A stretch of 64,000 nucleotides of DNA from NCBI RefSeq assembly GCF_012933465.1, contig NZ_JABBND010000009.1, positions 164,903 through 228,902 of the forward strand, written 5' to 3'. Numbering within the stretch: the first letter of the stretch is position 1; the number at the start of each line of letters is the position of its first letter. Positions 9,871-18,932 of the stretch are shown in pieces. The stretch comes from Actinomycetospora sp. TBRC 11914. GTDB lineage: Bacteria; Actinomycetota; Actinomycetes; Mycobacteriales; Pseudonocardiaceae. The notes below the pieces were generated by a model. That model was not told the DNA's origin. It searched no databases and saw nothing but the letters and a program-made list of their open reading frames with translations. The translations under genes and the position numbers were made by a program.

Positions 9871-9879
9871 AACCTATCA
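9871..9879 (-). promoter_or_regulatory. Candidate extended -10 element of the atp operon
   Basis: The 269 bases between wecA and the first atp gene must hold the operon promoter if it is not read through from wecA. On the minus strand TGATAGGTT resembles an extended -10 (TGn-TAnnnT), about 130 bases before the leader ORF. No convincing -35 is seen, so this is tentative. Confidence 0.3.
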
Positions 9880-9961
9880 CAGGCCCTACGACGACCTGTC
9901 GTCGTCGGTGAACCGCACTTCAGGGGCCGTGTCGTGATCGTCCGCGGGCCGTGATCGCCGA

Positions 9962-11116
9962 TCATCGCGCGCGCAATCGGGGGATGGCGGAGGCCAGGAC
10001 GGCGACGAGCAGGCCGACCGCCACGACCCCCACCACGAGGAAGACGTCGGTGATCAGCGCGAGGGCCACCGCCCCGAACGCGAACACCCCGGCCCAGAGG
10101 TAGATGAGCAGGACGGCCCGGCGCTGCGAGTGCCCGATCTCGAGCAGCCGGTGGTGCAGGTGCATCTTGTCCGGCGCGAACGGGCTGCGCCCGGCGCGGG
10201 TGCGGCGCACGACGGCGAGGGCGAGGTCCAGCAGCGGGACCAGCACGACGGCGGCGACGACGACGATCGGGGCGAGCAGAGCCAGGGCGTTGCGCGGCGC
10301 GGAGTCGGCGTAGGTGATCCGGCCGGACGCGCTCGTGGTGGCCGCGGCGAGCATCAGCCCGATGAGCATCGAGCCCGAGTCGCCCATGAAGATGCGGGCG
10401 GGCTGGAAGTTGTGCGGCAGGAAGCCCGCGCAGGCCCCGGCGAGCACCGCGGCGATGAGCGCCGGCGGGTAGGCGGTGACGTCCCCGCCGCGCTGCTCGA
10501 GCAGGCCGAGCGAGAACGCCAGCACCGCGGCCGACGCGATCAGCCCGATCCCGGCGGCGAGCCCGTCGAGCCCGTCGACGAAGTTCACCGCGTTGACCAG
10601 CACCACGCAGAGGAACACGGTGAGCACGACGCCCTGGTTGGGGTCCAGGATCAGCAGCGTCCAGCCCGAGCCCCCGGAGCCGTCGGGGATGGGCAGCACG
10701 AACCACTGCACGCCGAGCAGCACCAGCACGCCCGCCGAGGTGGCCTGCCCGGCGAGCTTGGTGAGCGCGTCGATGCCGAAGCGGTCGTCGAGCGCGCCGA
10801 CCAGCACGATGAGGCCGCCCGCGACCATGACCGCGCGGGTCTCCGAGGAGTAGTCGAACGCGCGGCGCAGCACCGGCAGCTGCGAGGCCACGAACACCCC
10901 GGCGAGGACGCCGATGTACATGGCGACCCCGCCGAGGCGCGGGATGGGCACGGTGTGGACGTCGCGCCCGCGCGGGACCGCGATGGCGCCGGCGCGGATC
11001 GCGAGCCGCCGCACGATCCCGGTGACCAGGAACGTCACCACCGCCGCGCAGAGGCCGACCAGGAGGTACTCCCGGATCGGCAGCCCCTGCGGGGCGAACG
11101 GTGGCAGCGGGCCCAC
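9962..11116 (-). CDS. wecA: WecA-type undecaprenyl-phosphate GlcNAc-1-phosphate transferase
   Basis: The 384-residue integral membrane enzyme of the MraY/WecA family transfers GlcNAc-1-phosphate to a polyprenyl phosphate, starting arabinogalactan-linker or other envelope glycan synthesis. About 11 helices are predicted. Family motifs are present: [42 protein letters not shown] and the basic [16 protein letters not shown] loop. In mycobacteria the same gene precedes the atp operon. It lies downstream of glyA on the same strand. Confidence 0.92.
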   Translation of the reverse strand: MGPLPPFAPQGLPIREYLLVGLCAAVVTFLVTGIVRRLAIRAGAIAVPRGRDVHTVPIPRLGGVAMYIGVLAGVFVASQLPVLRRAFDYSSETRAVMVAGGLIVLVGALDDRFGIDALTKLAGQATSAGVLVLLGVQWFVLPIPDGSGGSGWTLLILDPNQGVVLTVFLCVVLVNAVNFVDGLDGLAAGIGLIASAAVLAFSLGLLEQRGGDVTAYPPALIAAVLAGACAGFLPHNFQPARIFMGDSGSMLIGLMLAAATTSASGRITYADSAPRNALALLAPIVVVAAVVLVPLLDLALAVVRRTRAGRSPFAPDKMHLHHRLLEIGHSQRRAVLLIYLWAGVFAFGAVALALITDVFLVVGVVAVGLLVAVLASAIPRLRAR

Positions 11117-11206
11117 GACGGTCAGGTTAGACGGTCGTTCTCAGGAACCTCGCACGCCAGCGCTCCTCCCTCGCGCCGTCGTGCGACCTCCGCAGACGTG
11201 GTGGCG

Positions 11207-12496
11207 TCAGCCCCTCGGGTAGGCGGGGAAGCGTGCGACGAGTGTCCCGACCTCGTCGCGCACGTCGGCGAGCGTCCGCTTGCCGTCCTCGGTGGTCTCG
11301 TCGGCCGTGATCGCGGCGGCGATGAGGCGGGCCACCTCTCCCATCTCGGCCGGCGTCATCCCCTGGGTGGTGATCGACGGCGAGCCGACGCGGATGCCCG
11401 ACGCCGTCATGGGGGGCTGCGGGTCGTACGGGATCGCGTTCTTGTTCAGCGTGATCCCGGCCAGCCCGCTGCGGGCCTCGGCCTCCTTGCCGGTGACGCC
11501 CAGCGGCTGCAGGTCGAGCAGCGCGAGGTGGGTGTCCGTGCCGCCGGAGATGGCGCGCATCCCCTGGTCGACCAGCCCGGACGTGAGGGCCTGCGCGTTC
11601 TCGATGACCGTGCGGGCGTACTGCTGGTAGGCCGGGGTGGCCGCCTCGGCGAGCGCCACCGCCTTGCCGGCGACGGCGTGCATGAGCGGGCCGCCCTGCA
11701 GGAACGGGAACACCGCCTTGTCCAGCGCCTTCGCGTGCTCGGCCCGCGACACGAGCATCCCGCCGCGGGGGCCGCGCAGGACCTTGTGCGTGGTGAAGGT
11801 GACGACGTCGGCGTAGGGCACCGGGCTCGGGATCGCCTGGCCGGCCACGAGGCCGATGAAGTGCGCGGCGTCGACCCAGAGGATCGCGCCCGCCTCGTCG
11901 GCGATCTCGCGGAACCGCGCGAAGTCGATGAGGCGCGGGTAGGCGGTGGCCCCCGCGACGATCATCTTCGGCCGGTGCTGCAGGGCCAGGTCACGGACCT
12001 GGTCGTAGTCGATGAGGTGGTCGTCCTCGCGGACGGTGTAGGGCACCGGCTCGAACCACTTGCCCGAGAAGCTGACCTTCGCGCCGTGGGTGAGGTGCCC
12101 GCCGTGCGGCAGGCTCATCGCCAGCACCTTGTCGCCGGGCTGGCAGAACGCCGCGTACACCGCGAGGTTGGCGTTCGCGCCCGAGTGCGGCTGCAGGTTG
12201 GCGTGCTCGGCGCCGAACAGCGTCTTCGCGCGCTCGATGCCGATCTCCTCGGCGCGGTCGACGACCTCGCAGCCGCCGTAGTAGCGGCGGCCGGGGTAGC
12301 CCTCGGCGTACTTGTTGGAGAGCGTCGAGCCCAGCGCGGCGAGCACGGCGGGGCTGGTCAGGTTCTCGCTCGCGATGAGCTGGAGGCCGCCGCGCAGCCG
12401 GGCGAGCTCGTCGTCGACGACCTGGGCGATCTCGGGGTCGACGGCGGCGAGGGCCTGGTAGTCGGGCCCCCAGAAGTGCTCGTTCGTGGCTGCCAC
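11207..12496 (-). CDS. glyA: Serine hydroxymethyltransferase
   Basis: This PLP enzyme interconverts serine and glycine with tetrahydrofolate, supplying one-carbon units. Conserved segments include LIASENLTSPAVLAALGS, KYAEGYPGRRYYGGCE, the folate/PLP region HSGANANLAVY and the PLP-lysine segment TTHKVLRGPRGGM. I place the start at the GTG at 12496 (VAATNEHFWG), nine bases after GGAGTGAGG; a further in-frame GTG at 12511 would add five residues. The product is about 429 residues, normal for the family. Confidence 0.95.
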   Translation of the reverse strand: MAATNEHFWGPDYQALAAVDPEIAQVVDDELARLRGGLQLIASENLTSPAVLAALGSTLSNKYAEGYPGRRYYGGCEVVDRAEEIGIERAKTLFGAEHANLQPHSGANANLAVYAAFCQPGDKVLAMSLPHGGHLTHGAKVSFSGKWFEPVPYTVREDDHLIDYDQVRDLALQHRPKMIVAGATAYPRLIDFARFREIADEAGAILWVDAAHFIGLVAGQAIPSPVPYADVVTFTTHKVLRGPRGGMLVSRAEHAKALDKAVFPFLQGGPLMHAVAGKAVALAEAATPAYQQYARTVIENAQALTSGLVDQGMRAISGGTDTHLALLDLQPLGVTGKEAEARSGLAGITLNKNAIPYDPQPPMTASGIRVGSPSITTQGMTPAEMGEVARLIAAAITADETTEDGKRTLADVRDEVGTLVARFPAYPRG

Positions 12497-12642
12497 GGTG
12501 GTTGACCTCACTCCGATCGGGATGGACCGACGGATCGGCGCCCCCGGAGTGGGACGACACCGTCGATCCGGAACCGGGGTTCGAGGTTACCGGTCCCCCG
12601 GGTCGGGCCGAGGGTCGATGGTGACCCGTCACACCTCCCGCG

Positions 12643-13653
12643 TCACCAGTCCGCGATGGTCAGCGAGGTGTCCGGGCGCGGGCGGTCGTCGAGGCCACGG
12701 GCCAGGTAGTCCCAGGCCGCGAGCCCGATCATCGCGCCGTTGTCGGTGGACCAGCGCAGCGGCGGCAGGCACAGCGACACCCCGGCCTCGTCGCACAGCC
12801 GCCCGGCCGCCGCCCGCAGCTGGGGGCTGGCCGCGACCCCGCCGACGACGACGAGGCAGCGGCTCGGGTAGCGCTCGAGCGCCTTGCGGCACTTGGCGAC
12901 GAGCACGTCGAGGCAGGCGTCCACGAACGAGGCGGCGACGTCGGCGTGCGGGTGGTCGGGGTTCGCCGCGAGGAAGCGCGACACCGACGACTTCAGCCCG
13001 GAGAAGGAGAAGTCGAGCTCCAGGTCCCGGGCCGGCCGCGGGAACGCGACGTCGGCCGTGCCCTCCTTCGCCAGCCGGTCGATGGCCGGCCCGCCGGGGT
13101 AGGGCAGCCCGAGCATGCGGGCGACCTTGTCGTAGGCCTCCCCCACCGAGTCGTCACGGGTCGAGCCGACCAGCTCGACCTCGCCCGGCCCGGCGAGGTG
13201 CGCGAGCAGCGTGTGCCCACCGGAGACCAGCAGCACCATCGCCGGGTACTCCACGCGGCGCTCGTCGAGGTCGGCGCTGCGCAGGTGCCCGCGCAGGTGG
13301 TTGACCCCGTACACCGGCAGGCCCCACCCGTCGCCGAGCCCGACGGCGCTGTTGGTCCCCACCACGAGCGACCCGATGAGGCCCGGCCCGCGGGTGACGC
13401 CGATGGCGGTGAGGTCGGCGGGGCGCAGGTCGGCGTCGGTGAGGACCTTCCGGACCGTCGGGAGGATCGCGTCGACGTGCGCCCGGCTCGCCATCTCGGG
13501 GTAGACGCCGCCGTAGCGGTCGTGCAGCTCGACCTGGGAGGCGACGGCGGCCGCCACCACCTCGCCGCCGGGACGCACCACCGCGACGCCGGTGTCGTCG
13601 CACGAGGTCTCGATGCCGAGCATGATCCCGTCGTCGGGAAGCACCGCGGTCAT
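12643..13653 (-). CDS. tsaD: tRNA N6-adenosine threonylcarbamoyltransferase TsaD
   Basis: TsaD (Kae1/YgjD) transfers the threonylcarbamoyl group to A37 of ANN-decoding tRNAs. The 336-residue protein opens with MLGIETSCDDTGVAVV (ASKHA-fold phosphate loop). Metal-binding His residues occur in NHLRGHLRSAD, and the GRGVAASPQLR-type loop appears as VVVGGVAASPQLRA. It starts four bases inside the upstream tsaB-tsaC fusion gene, so the two are translationally coupled. Confidence 0.95.
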   Translation of the reverse strand: MTAVLPDDGIMLGIETSCDDTGVAVVRPGGEVVAAAVASQVELHDRYGGVYPEMASRAHVDAILPTVRKVLTDADLRPADLTAIGVTRGPGLIGSLVVGTNSAVGLGDGWGLPVYGVNHLRGHLRSADLDERRVEYPAMVLLVSGGHTLLAHLAGPGEVELVGSTRDDSVGEAYDKVARMLGLPYPGGPAIDRLAKEGTADVAFPRPARDLELDFSFSGLKSSVSRFLAANPDHPHADVAASFVDACLDVLVAKCRKALERYPSRCLVVVGGVAASPQLRAAAGRLCDEAGVSLCLPPLRWSTDNGAMIGLAAWDYLARGLDDRPRPDTSLTIADW

Positions 13654-14894
13654 TGGTGGAGCACCCTCTCGATCTCCTCCGCCGGGACCGCGCCCTCGCG
13701 CTCGATCCGAGGCGTGTCCAGGTGGCAGTTCACGACCGTCGACGGCACCCCGGAGCGCACGCCCCCGTCGACGACGGCGTCCGGGCGTCCCGCGAGCTGG
13801 TCCAGGATCGGCCCGGGCGCCTGGGCCGTCGGCTCGCCGTGGGCGTTCGCGCTGGTCACGAGCAGGGCACCCACGTCGGAGAGCAGCGCGCGCAGGTCAG
13901 GGTCGGAGGGCACGCGCACCCCGATCTCCTCGCGGCCCGCGAGCCACGCCGGCGCCACGGCGGGGTCGACGCCCATCGCGACGGTGATCGGCCCCGGGGA
14001 GAACGCGGCGAGCAGCCGGCGGGCCTGCTCGGTGACCTGCACGCCGAGGGCGGGGAGCTCGTCGGGGGTGGCGACCATGATCGGCAGCTCGCGGGTGCGC
14101 GGCCGGTCCTTGAGGGCGAACAGCGCGTCGATCGCGTCGGGACGCCGCGGGTGCACGGCGAGCCCGTAGACGGTGTCGGTCGGCACCAGCGCCACCCCGC
14201 CGTCGAGCAGCGCCTCCCGCGCCGCGGTGAAGGCGTCGCCGCGGAACCGGACCGACGACTCGGTCAGCGGGGCCGCGCTGACCACCGCCGGCTCGTGGTC
14301 GCCGGCGCGCAGGCGGACGGTGAGGGCGTCGACGTCGGGGGCGTCGAGCCCGGTGTCCCGCGCGGCGAGCCCGTGCTCGGCGAGCAGGGCCGCCGCCGGC
14401 CCGCGCCGCGCGCCCGCCAGCGCCACCGTCACCCCGGACCCCTCGCCGATCCGCTCGGCGAGCTCCTTGACCACCACGTCGAGCTCGCCGTGGCGCAGCA
14501 CCACGTGGCCGTCCGCGCCGGTCAGCGACGCGTAGACCGCGGCGCCGCCCGCGGGGCGCAGAACCAGGGCCGGGAGGTGGCCGGTCTGCGTGGTCAGCAG
14601 CGAGAGCGAGTCGATCGCGACGACCGGGACGCCCCGGGCGAACGCCACGGCGTTGACGTAGGCGATGCCGGCCCGCACCGAGGCGAGGTTGCCGGGCCCG
14701 ACGTCGACGGCGAGCCGGTCCAGGTCGGTGACCGACCGCCCGGCGTCGCGGATGACCCCGCCGGCCAGCACCCCGACGTCGACGAAGCCGGGGTCGCCGC
14801 GGTCCGCGCTCGCCCGGGCGACGACGCGGTCGTCGTCGAGCAGCGCGGCGCCGTAGACCCGCGAGGAGGTCTCGACGGCGAGCGTGAGGGTCAT
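13650..14894 (-). CDS. TsaB-TsaC fusion protein (t6A synthesis)
   Basis: This 414-residue protein joins two t6A-pathway domains. Residues 1-212 are TsaB-like (LAVETSSRVYGAALLDDDRV, then DVGPGNLASVRAGIAY), the scaffold partner of TsaD. Residues 222-410 are a YrdC/Sua5 domain that makes threonylcarbamoyl-AMP: VALVPTDTVYGLAV, LKDRPRTRELPIMV with the K-x-R pair at 262-264, and TSAN at 347-350. In related actinobacteria tsaB is usually followed by rimI; here rimI is absent and a YrdC domain takes its place. Both halves look intact. Confidence 0.9.
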   Translation of the reverse strand: MTLTLAVETSSRVYGAALLDDDRVVARASADRGDPGFVDVGVLAGGVIRDAGRSVTDLDRLAVDVGPGNLASVRAGIAYVNAVAFARGVPVVAIDSLSLLTTQTGHLPALVLRPAGGAAVYASLTGADGHVVLRHGELDVVVKELAERIGEGSGVTVALAGARRGPAAALLAEHGLAARDTGLDAPDVDALTVRLRAGDHEPAVVSAAPLTESSVRFRGDAFTAAREALLDGGVALVPTDTVYGLAVHPRRPDAIDALFALKDRPRTRELPIMVATPDELPALGVQVTEQARRLLAAFSPGPITVAMGVDPAVAPAWLAGREEIGVRVPSDPDLRALLSDVGALLVTSANAHGEPTAQAPGPILDQLAGRPDAVVDGGVRSGVPSTVVNCHLDTPRIEREGAVPAEEIERVLHQ

Positions 14895-14936
14895 GCCTGC
14901 TCCGTGCGTGCTCGTGCCGGGCTGTGCTGGGTGTGC

Positions 14937-15431
14937 TCAGGGGGTGGTGCTGCTGGGCGCGGGCGCGGCCAGCGCGTCGAGCGCCGGCGCCCACCGGGCG
15001 CTGCCGCGCACCGTGATGCGCCGGGCCGCGGCGTCGTCCGGGTCGGCGGCCAGGTGCATCCGCAGCGGGTCGACGAACTCGCCGGCCACCAGGTCGCCCC
15101 ACTCGACGAGCGCGATGACCTCGTCGAGGTACTCGTCGAGGCCGAGGTCGCGGAACTCGGTGAGGTCGTCGAGGCGGTAGGTGTCGACGTGCAGGACCCG
15201 CGGCCCCGGGGTCGCGTAGAACTGCGCGAGCGAGAACGTCGGGCTGGACACGGCCGCCTGCGAGCCGAGCGCCGCGACGAGCGCCGACACGAACGTCGTC
15301 TTGCCCGCGGCGAGCTCGCCGGTCAGCAGCACCGCGTCGCCCGCCCGGAGGTGGGGCGCCAGCGCCGCCGCGACCCGCGCGGTGCCCTCGGGTCCGTCCG
15401 CGTGCAGCACCGTCTCCACCTGCTCGTCCAT
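14937..15431 (-). CDS. tsaE: tRNA threonylcarbamoyladenosine biosynthesis ATPase TsaE
   Basis: TsaE is the ATPase partner of the TsaB-TsaD complex. The 164-residue protein has the Walker A GELAAGKTTF at about residues 39-48, the SSPTFSLAQFY switch segment, HVDTYRLDDLTEFRDLGLDEY and the family's VEWGD motif near residue 110. Start is the ATG at 15431, closely preceded by GGGGAGG. It lies 42 bases before the tsaB-tsaC fusion on the same strand. Confidence 0.93.
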   Translation of the reverse strand: MDEQVETVLHADGPEGTARVAAALAPHLRAGDAVLLTGELAAGKTTFVSALVAALGSQAAVSSPTFSLAQFYATPGPRVLHVDTYRLDDLTEFRDLGLDEYLDEVIALVEWGDLVAGEFVDPLRMHLAADPDDAAARRITVRGSARWAPALDALAAPAPSSTTP

Positions 15432-15469
15432 CGCCTCCCCATGATAGGAGGCCCGCCGCGGCCGCCCGG

Positions 15470-16114
15470 TCACGCGGTCGCCGGGGTGCGGCCCAGCACC
15501 TCGGCGATCGCCGCGGCGCTCACCGCGCCCTCGCGCCGGATGACGGGCTCGGGGCCGGTGAGGTCGACGATGGTGGACCCGGCGTCGGCCGCGAGCGGCC
15601 CGCCGTCGAGGTAGACGTCCACGGCCTCGCCGAGCTGGGCGTACGCGTCGCCGCAGTCGTGCGGGACCGCGCCGCTGTCCGCGTTCGCGCCGGTGATGGC
15701 CATCGGGCCGCACTCCCGCAGCAGCTCCAGCGCGACGGGGTGCAGCGGCATCCGGAGCACGACGGTGCCCCGGGTGCGCCCGAGGTCCCACGCCAGCGAG
15801 GGCGCGTGCGGCAGGACGAGCGAGAGGCCGCCGGGCCAGAACGCCTCGACGAGCTCCCGCGCGGTGCTCGGCACGACCGCGACCAGGCCGTCGATCGTCG
15901 ACCAGCTCCCGACCAGCACCGGGACGGGCGTCTCCGGGCCCCGGCCCTTGGCGGCGAGCAGCGCGCGGACCGCGGCCTGGTCGAACGCGTCGGCGCCGAC
16001 GCCGTAGGAGGTGTCCGTCGGCACCACGACGAGCCGGCCCGCCCGGACGGCGGCCGCCGCGGCGGCGAGCCCCGCGGCCCGGGTGTCGGGGACGCGGCAG
16101 TCGAAGGTCGTCAC
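15470..16114 (-). CDS. tsaC: Second threonylcarbamoyl-AMP synthase (Sua5/YrdC/TsaC)
   Basis: A stand-alone YrdC-domain protein of 214 residues, which makes threonylcarbamoyl-AMP from threonine, bicarbonate and ATP. Motifs: LVVVPTDTSYGVGADA (residues 28-43), AAKGRGPETPVPVLVG with the K-x-R pair near 56-58, and ITGANADSGAV (140-150) where most homologues have SAN. The start is the GTG at 16114. It is the counterpart of the mycobacterial gene between prmC and wecA, so this genome has two free YrdC activities, one fused to TsaB. Confidence 0.92.
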   Translation of the reverse strand: MTTFDCRVPDTRAAGLAAAAAAVRAGRLVVVPTDTSYGVGADAFDQAAVRALLAAKGRGPETPVPVLVGSWSTIDGLVAVVPSTARELVEAFWPGGLSLVLPHAPSLAWDLGRTRGTVVLRMPLHPVALELLRECGPMAITGANADSGAVPHDCGDAYAQLGEAVDVYLDGGPLAADAGSTIVDLTGPEPVIRREGAVSAAAIAEVLGRTPATA

Positions 16115-16188
16115 GCGGGCGAGGGTAGGCCGCGCGGTCCGTGCGCCGCGGCCGGGCGGGCGAGGGGCGCGGGCGGCGGCGCTGGCCG

Positions 16189-16349
16189 GCCCGACGAGGG
16201 GCACACAGTGCAGCCTTGCGGGCGTCCGGACCTACCCCATGTGCCCGTGATCATGGCCGCGCACGCGAGCGGCAGTGGCCCGCCCGACGAGGGGCACACC
16301 ACCCAGGCCCGCTGGCTCTTGGGCCTGCCCCACGTGCTCGTGATCATGG
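16189..16349. repeat. Two 68-base direct repeats at 93-base spacing
   Basis: The 339-base gap between prmC and tsaC has no gene but holds two copies of one element, 16189-16256 and 16282-16349. Both begin GCCCGACGAGGGGCACAC and end with (C/T)CGTGATCATGG preceded by CCCCA(T/C)GTGC; the middle 25 bases differ. GGGCACA/TGTGCCC inside copy 1 can pair, and copy 2 keeps the pairing through a G-U pair. The layout (conserved ends, variable middle) suggests a dispersed intergenic repeat family. Confidence 0.75.
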
Positions 16350-16453
16350 GCGGCCGGCCCGGCGCGATGCGCGAACGGCGCCGTTCTCCCGCTGTACGCC
16401 AGGAATGTGCCATTGCTCGCACGGAGGCGGAGGCACCGAGGCGGAGGAAGAGC

Positions 16454-17296
16454 TCAGGCCCGACGGCGGGTCCCGACGGACATGCGCGGGCGCCCCGCGA
16501 GGTCGGCGCGGGTCCCGACGTCGGCGAAGCCCGCGCCCTCGAGGACCTCGCGGACCTGTTCGGCGTGCGACTCGTCGTGCTCGACCGCGACCCGCCCGCC
16601 GTCGCGCAGCAGCCGCGCGGCGGTCGTCGCGAGCGGGCGGACGACGGCGAGGCCGTCGGGCCCGGCGAAGACGGCCTCGTGCGGGTCGTGGTCCACCTCG
16701 GGGGCGACCGGCGTCCCCTCCGGCACGTACGGCGGGTTGGCGACGACGACGTCGACGCGGCCCTCGAGCGTCGCGAGGGTGGCCGGGTCGGTGACGTCGG
16801 CCGCGGTGAGCCGCACCCCGGAGCCGTCGAGGTTGCGGCGGGCCCACGCGAGCGCGCCCGGGTCGAGCTCCACGGCGTGGACCTCGGCGTCCGGGCGCGT
16901 CGTGGCGATCGCGAGCGCGAGGGCGCCGGACCCGGTGCACAGGTCGACGATCCGTGGCTCACCGATGCCGCGGACGGCCGCGACCGCCTCGGCGAGCAGC
17001 AGCTCGGTCTCCGGCCGGGGCACGAACACCCCCGGGCCCACGGCGACCGACACCGGCCCGAGCACCGCGCTGGAGACCAGGTGCTGCAGCGGTTCGCGGG
17101 CCGCGCGGCGCGCGACGAGGGCGTCCAGCCGGGCCTCGGCGTCGTCGTCGAGGTCGGGGGCGAGCACCAGGCGGGTGCGCGGGACGCCCAGCACGTGAGC
17201 GGCGAGCAGTTCGGCGTCGACGCGGGGGCTCTCGACGCCGGCCTCGGCGAGCCGGGCGGCGGCGTCGGCCACGCGGGTGCGGGTCGGTGCGGTCAT
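16454..17296 (-). CDS. prmC: Release factor glutamine methyltransferase PrmC
   Basis: PrmC N5-methylates the Gln of the GGQ motif in release factors 1 and 2. The 280-residue protein has a helical N-terminal domain and a Rossmann methyltransferase domain ([19 protein letters not shown]), with the catalytic NPPYVP motif. Its start overlaps the prfA stop by four bases, putting the enzyme with its substrate in one operon, as in most actinobacteria. Confidence 0.96.
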   Translation of the reverse strand: MTAPTRTRVADAAARLAEAGVESPRVDAELLAAHVLGVPRTRLVLAPDLDDDAEARLDALVARRAAREPLQHLVSSAVLGPVSVAVGPGVFVPRPETELLLAEAVAAVRGIGEPRIVDLCTGSGALALAIATTRPDAEVHAVELDPGALAWARRNLDGSGVRLTAADVTDPATLATLEGRVDVVVANPPYVPEGTPVAPEVDHDPHEAVFAGPDGLAVVRPLATTAARLLRDGGRVAVEHDESHAEQVREVLEGAGFADVGTRADLAGRPRMSVGTRRRA

Positions 17297-18411
17297 CGCA
17301 CACCTCCCTCCTGGCCGGCGTCCTGCGCGGCCTCGGCGAGCCGTTCCTCGCGATCCGCCGCCCGGAGGGCGTTCAGCACGCCGTCGAGCTCACCGTCGAG
17401 TACCCGGTCGAGGTCGTACGACTTGTAGCCGATGCGGTGATCGGAGATCCGGTTCTCGGGGAAGTTGTAGGTGCGCACACGCTCGGAGCGGTCGACGGTG
17501 CGGACCTGGCTGCGGCGGTCGGCGGACGCCTCCGCCGCCTGCTTCTCGTCGGCCAGTGCCTGGAGGCGCGACCGGAGCACCTCCATGGCGCGGGCCTTGT
17601 TCTGCAGCTGCGATCGCTCGTTCTGGCAGGACACGACGATGCCGGTGGGCAGGTGGGTGATGCGCACCGCGGAGTCGGTGGTGTTGACGCCCTGCCCGCC
17701 CTTGCCCGAGGAGCGGAAGACGTCGATGCGCAGGTCCTTCTCGTCGACGTCCACGGTCTCGGCGACGTCCTTCTCGGGGTACACGAGGACGCCGGCGGCC
17801 GAGGTGTGGATGCGGCCCTGGGACTCGGTGACGGGCACGCGCTGCACGCGGTGCACGCCGCCCTCGTACTTCAGCCAGGCCCACACACCGTCGGGCTCGC
17901 TGCCGGGCGCGGTGACGGTGACGGTGACGTCCTTGAACCCGCCGAGGTCGGACTCGGTGCCCGAGAGCACCTCGACCTTCCAGCCGCGCCGCTCGGCGTA
18001 GCGGGAGTACATCCGCAGCAGGTCGCCGGCGAACAGCGCCGACTCCTCGCCGCCCTCCCCCGACTTCACCTCCACGACGACGTCGTTCGCGTCGGCCGGG
18101 TCGCGCGGGATCAGCAGCTCGCGCAGGCGCTCCGACAGGGTGGCGACGGTGCCCTCGAGGGTCCGGGCCTCCGCGGCGAACGCGGGATCCTCGTCGGCGA
18201 GCTCGCGGGCGTCGGCGAGGTCGGCCTCGGCGCGCTCGAGCTCGCCGGCGGTCGCGACGATGGGGGCCAGCTCGGCGTACCGGCGTCCCAGCCGGCGGGC
18301 CAGCGCCTGGTCGGCGTGCACCTCCGGCTCGGCGAGCCGCGCCTCCAGGCCGGCGTGCTCCTCCACGAGGGCGCGCACCGAGTGCGCCGATCCGCCTGCC
18401 ACCTGGGTCAT
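17293..18411 (-). CDS. prfA: Peptide chain release factor 1
   Basis: RF1 reads UAA and UAG at the ribosomal A site. The GGQ loop [18 protein letters not shown] is present, followed by the conserved [20 protein letters not shown] helix and the C-terminal [20 protein letters not shown]. The start chosen is the ATG at 18411, preceded by GAGGAGGAAGC; an upstream in-frame start at 18429 lacks such a site. The product is 372 residues, slightly longer than usual at the N-terminus. Confidence 0.96.
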   Translation of the reverse strand: MTQVAGGSAHSVRALVEEHAGLEARLAEPEVHADQALARRLGRRYAELAPIVATAGELERAEADLADARELADEDPAFAAEARTLEGTVATLSERLRELLIPRDPADANDVVVEVKSGEGGEESALFAGDLLRMYSRYAERRGWKVEVLSGTESDLGGFKDVTVTVTAPGSEPDGVWAWLKYEGGVHRVQRVPVTESQGRIHTSAAGVLVYPEKDVAETVDVDEKDLRIDVFRSSGKGGQGVNTTDSAVRITHLPTGIVVSCQNERSQLQNKARAMEVLRSRLQALADEKQAAEASADRRSQVRTVDRSERVRTYNFPENRISDHRIGYKSYDLDRVLDGELDGVLNALRAADREERLAEAAQDAGQEGGVR

Positions 18412-18504
18412 GCTTCCTCCTCGCGCCACGGTGGCGCTGGGTCGCCGCTCGTCCCTCGCGCCGCACCAGCGTCCACCGGCCCGCCTGACACTCCGAACGC
18501 ACGA

Positions 18505-18544
18505 ACGCCCGCCGTCGCCACCCGGGGGCGGCGACGGCGGGCGT
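18505..18544 (-). terminator. 15-bp hairpin terminator after rpmE
   Basis: ACGCCCGCCGTCGCC (18505-18519) is the exact reverse complement of GGCGACGGCGGGCGT (18530-18544), with a 10-base loop. It lies nine bases past the rpmE stop and before prfA. The lack of a U-tract leaves partial read-through into prfA possible. Confidence 0.7.
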
Positions 18545-18552
18545 CGTGGGAG

Positions 18553-18771
18553 CTACTTGCGGCCGGCGCGCTTGCCGTACCGGGCCTCGAAGCGGGCGAC
18601 CCGACCGCCGGTGTCCATGATGCGCTGCTTGCCCGTGTAGAACGGGTGGCAGGCCGAGCACACCTCGACGTTGATCACGCCGTTCGTCTTGGTGCTGCGC
18701 GTGGTGAAGGAGCTGCCGCAGCCGCAGTTGACCTGCGTCTCGACGTACTCGGGGTGGATGCCCTGCTTCAT
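18553..18771 (-). CDS. rpmE: 50S ribosomal protein L31 (zinc-binding form)
   Basis: The 72-residue protein is ribosomal L31. It keeps the zinc-site cysteines (NCGCGSS and [15 protein letters not shown]), so it is the C+ form used when zinc is plentiful. It lies between rho and prfA, a common actinobacterial arrangement. Confidence 0.97.
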   Translation of the reverse strand: MKQGIHPEYVETQVNCGCGSSFTTRSTKTNGVINVEVCSACHPFYTGKQRIMDTGGRVARFEARYGKRAGRK

Positions 18772-18932
18772 GTGGCTGGTTCCTCTCGTTCTCGGCCGCC
18801 GGGTCCCCGTGTCGTCCGTCGGGGTGAACCGGAGGCAGCTGTGCCACGGGACATTCTCTCAGGAACGTCCACTGACCCCGTCAACAGCCCCGGCGACCGG
18901 GATGTTCCCGGCCGCCGAGGGCGACGGAAGGC

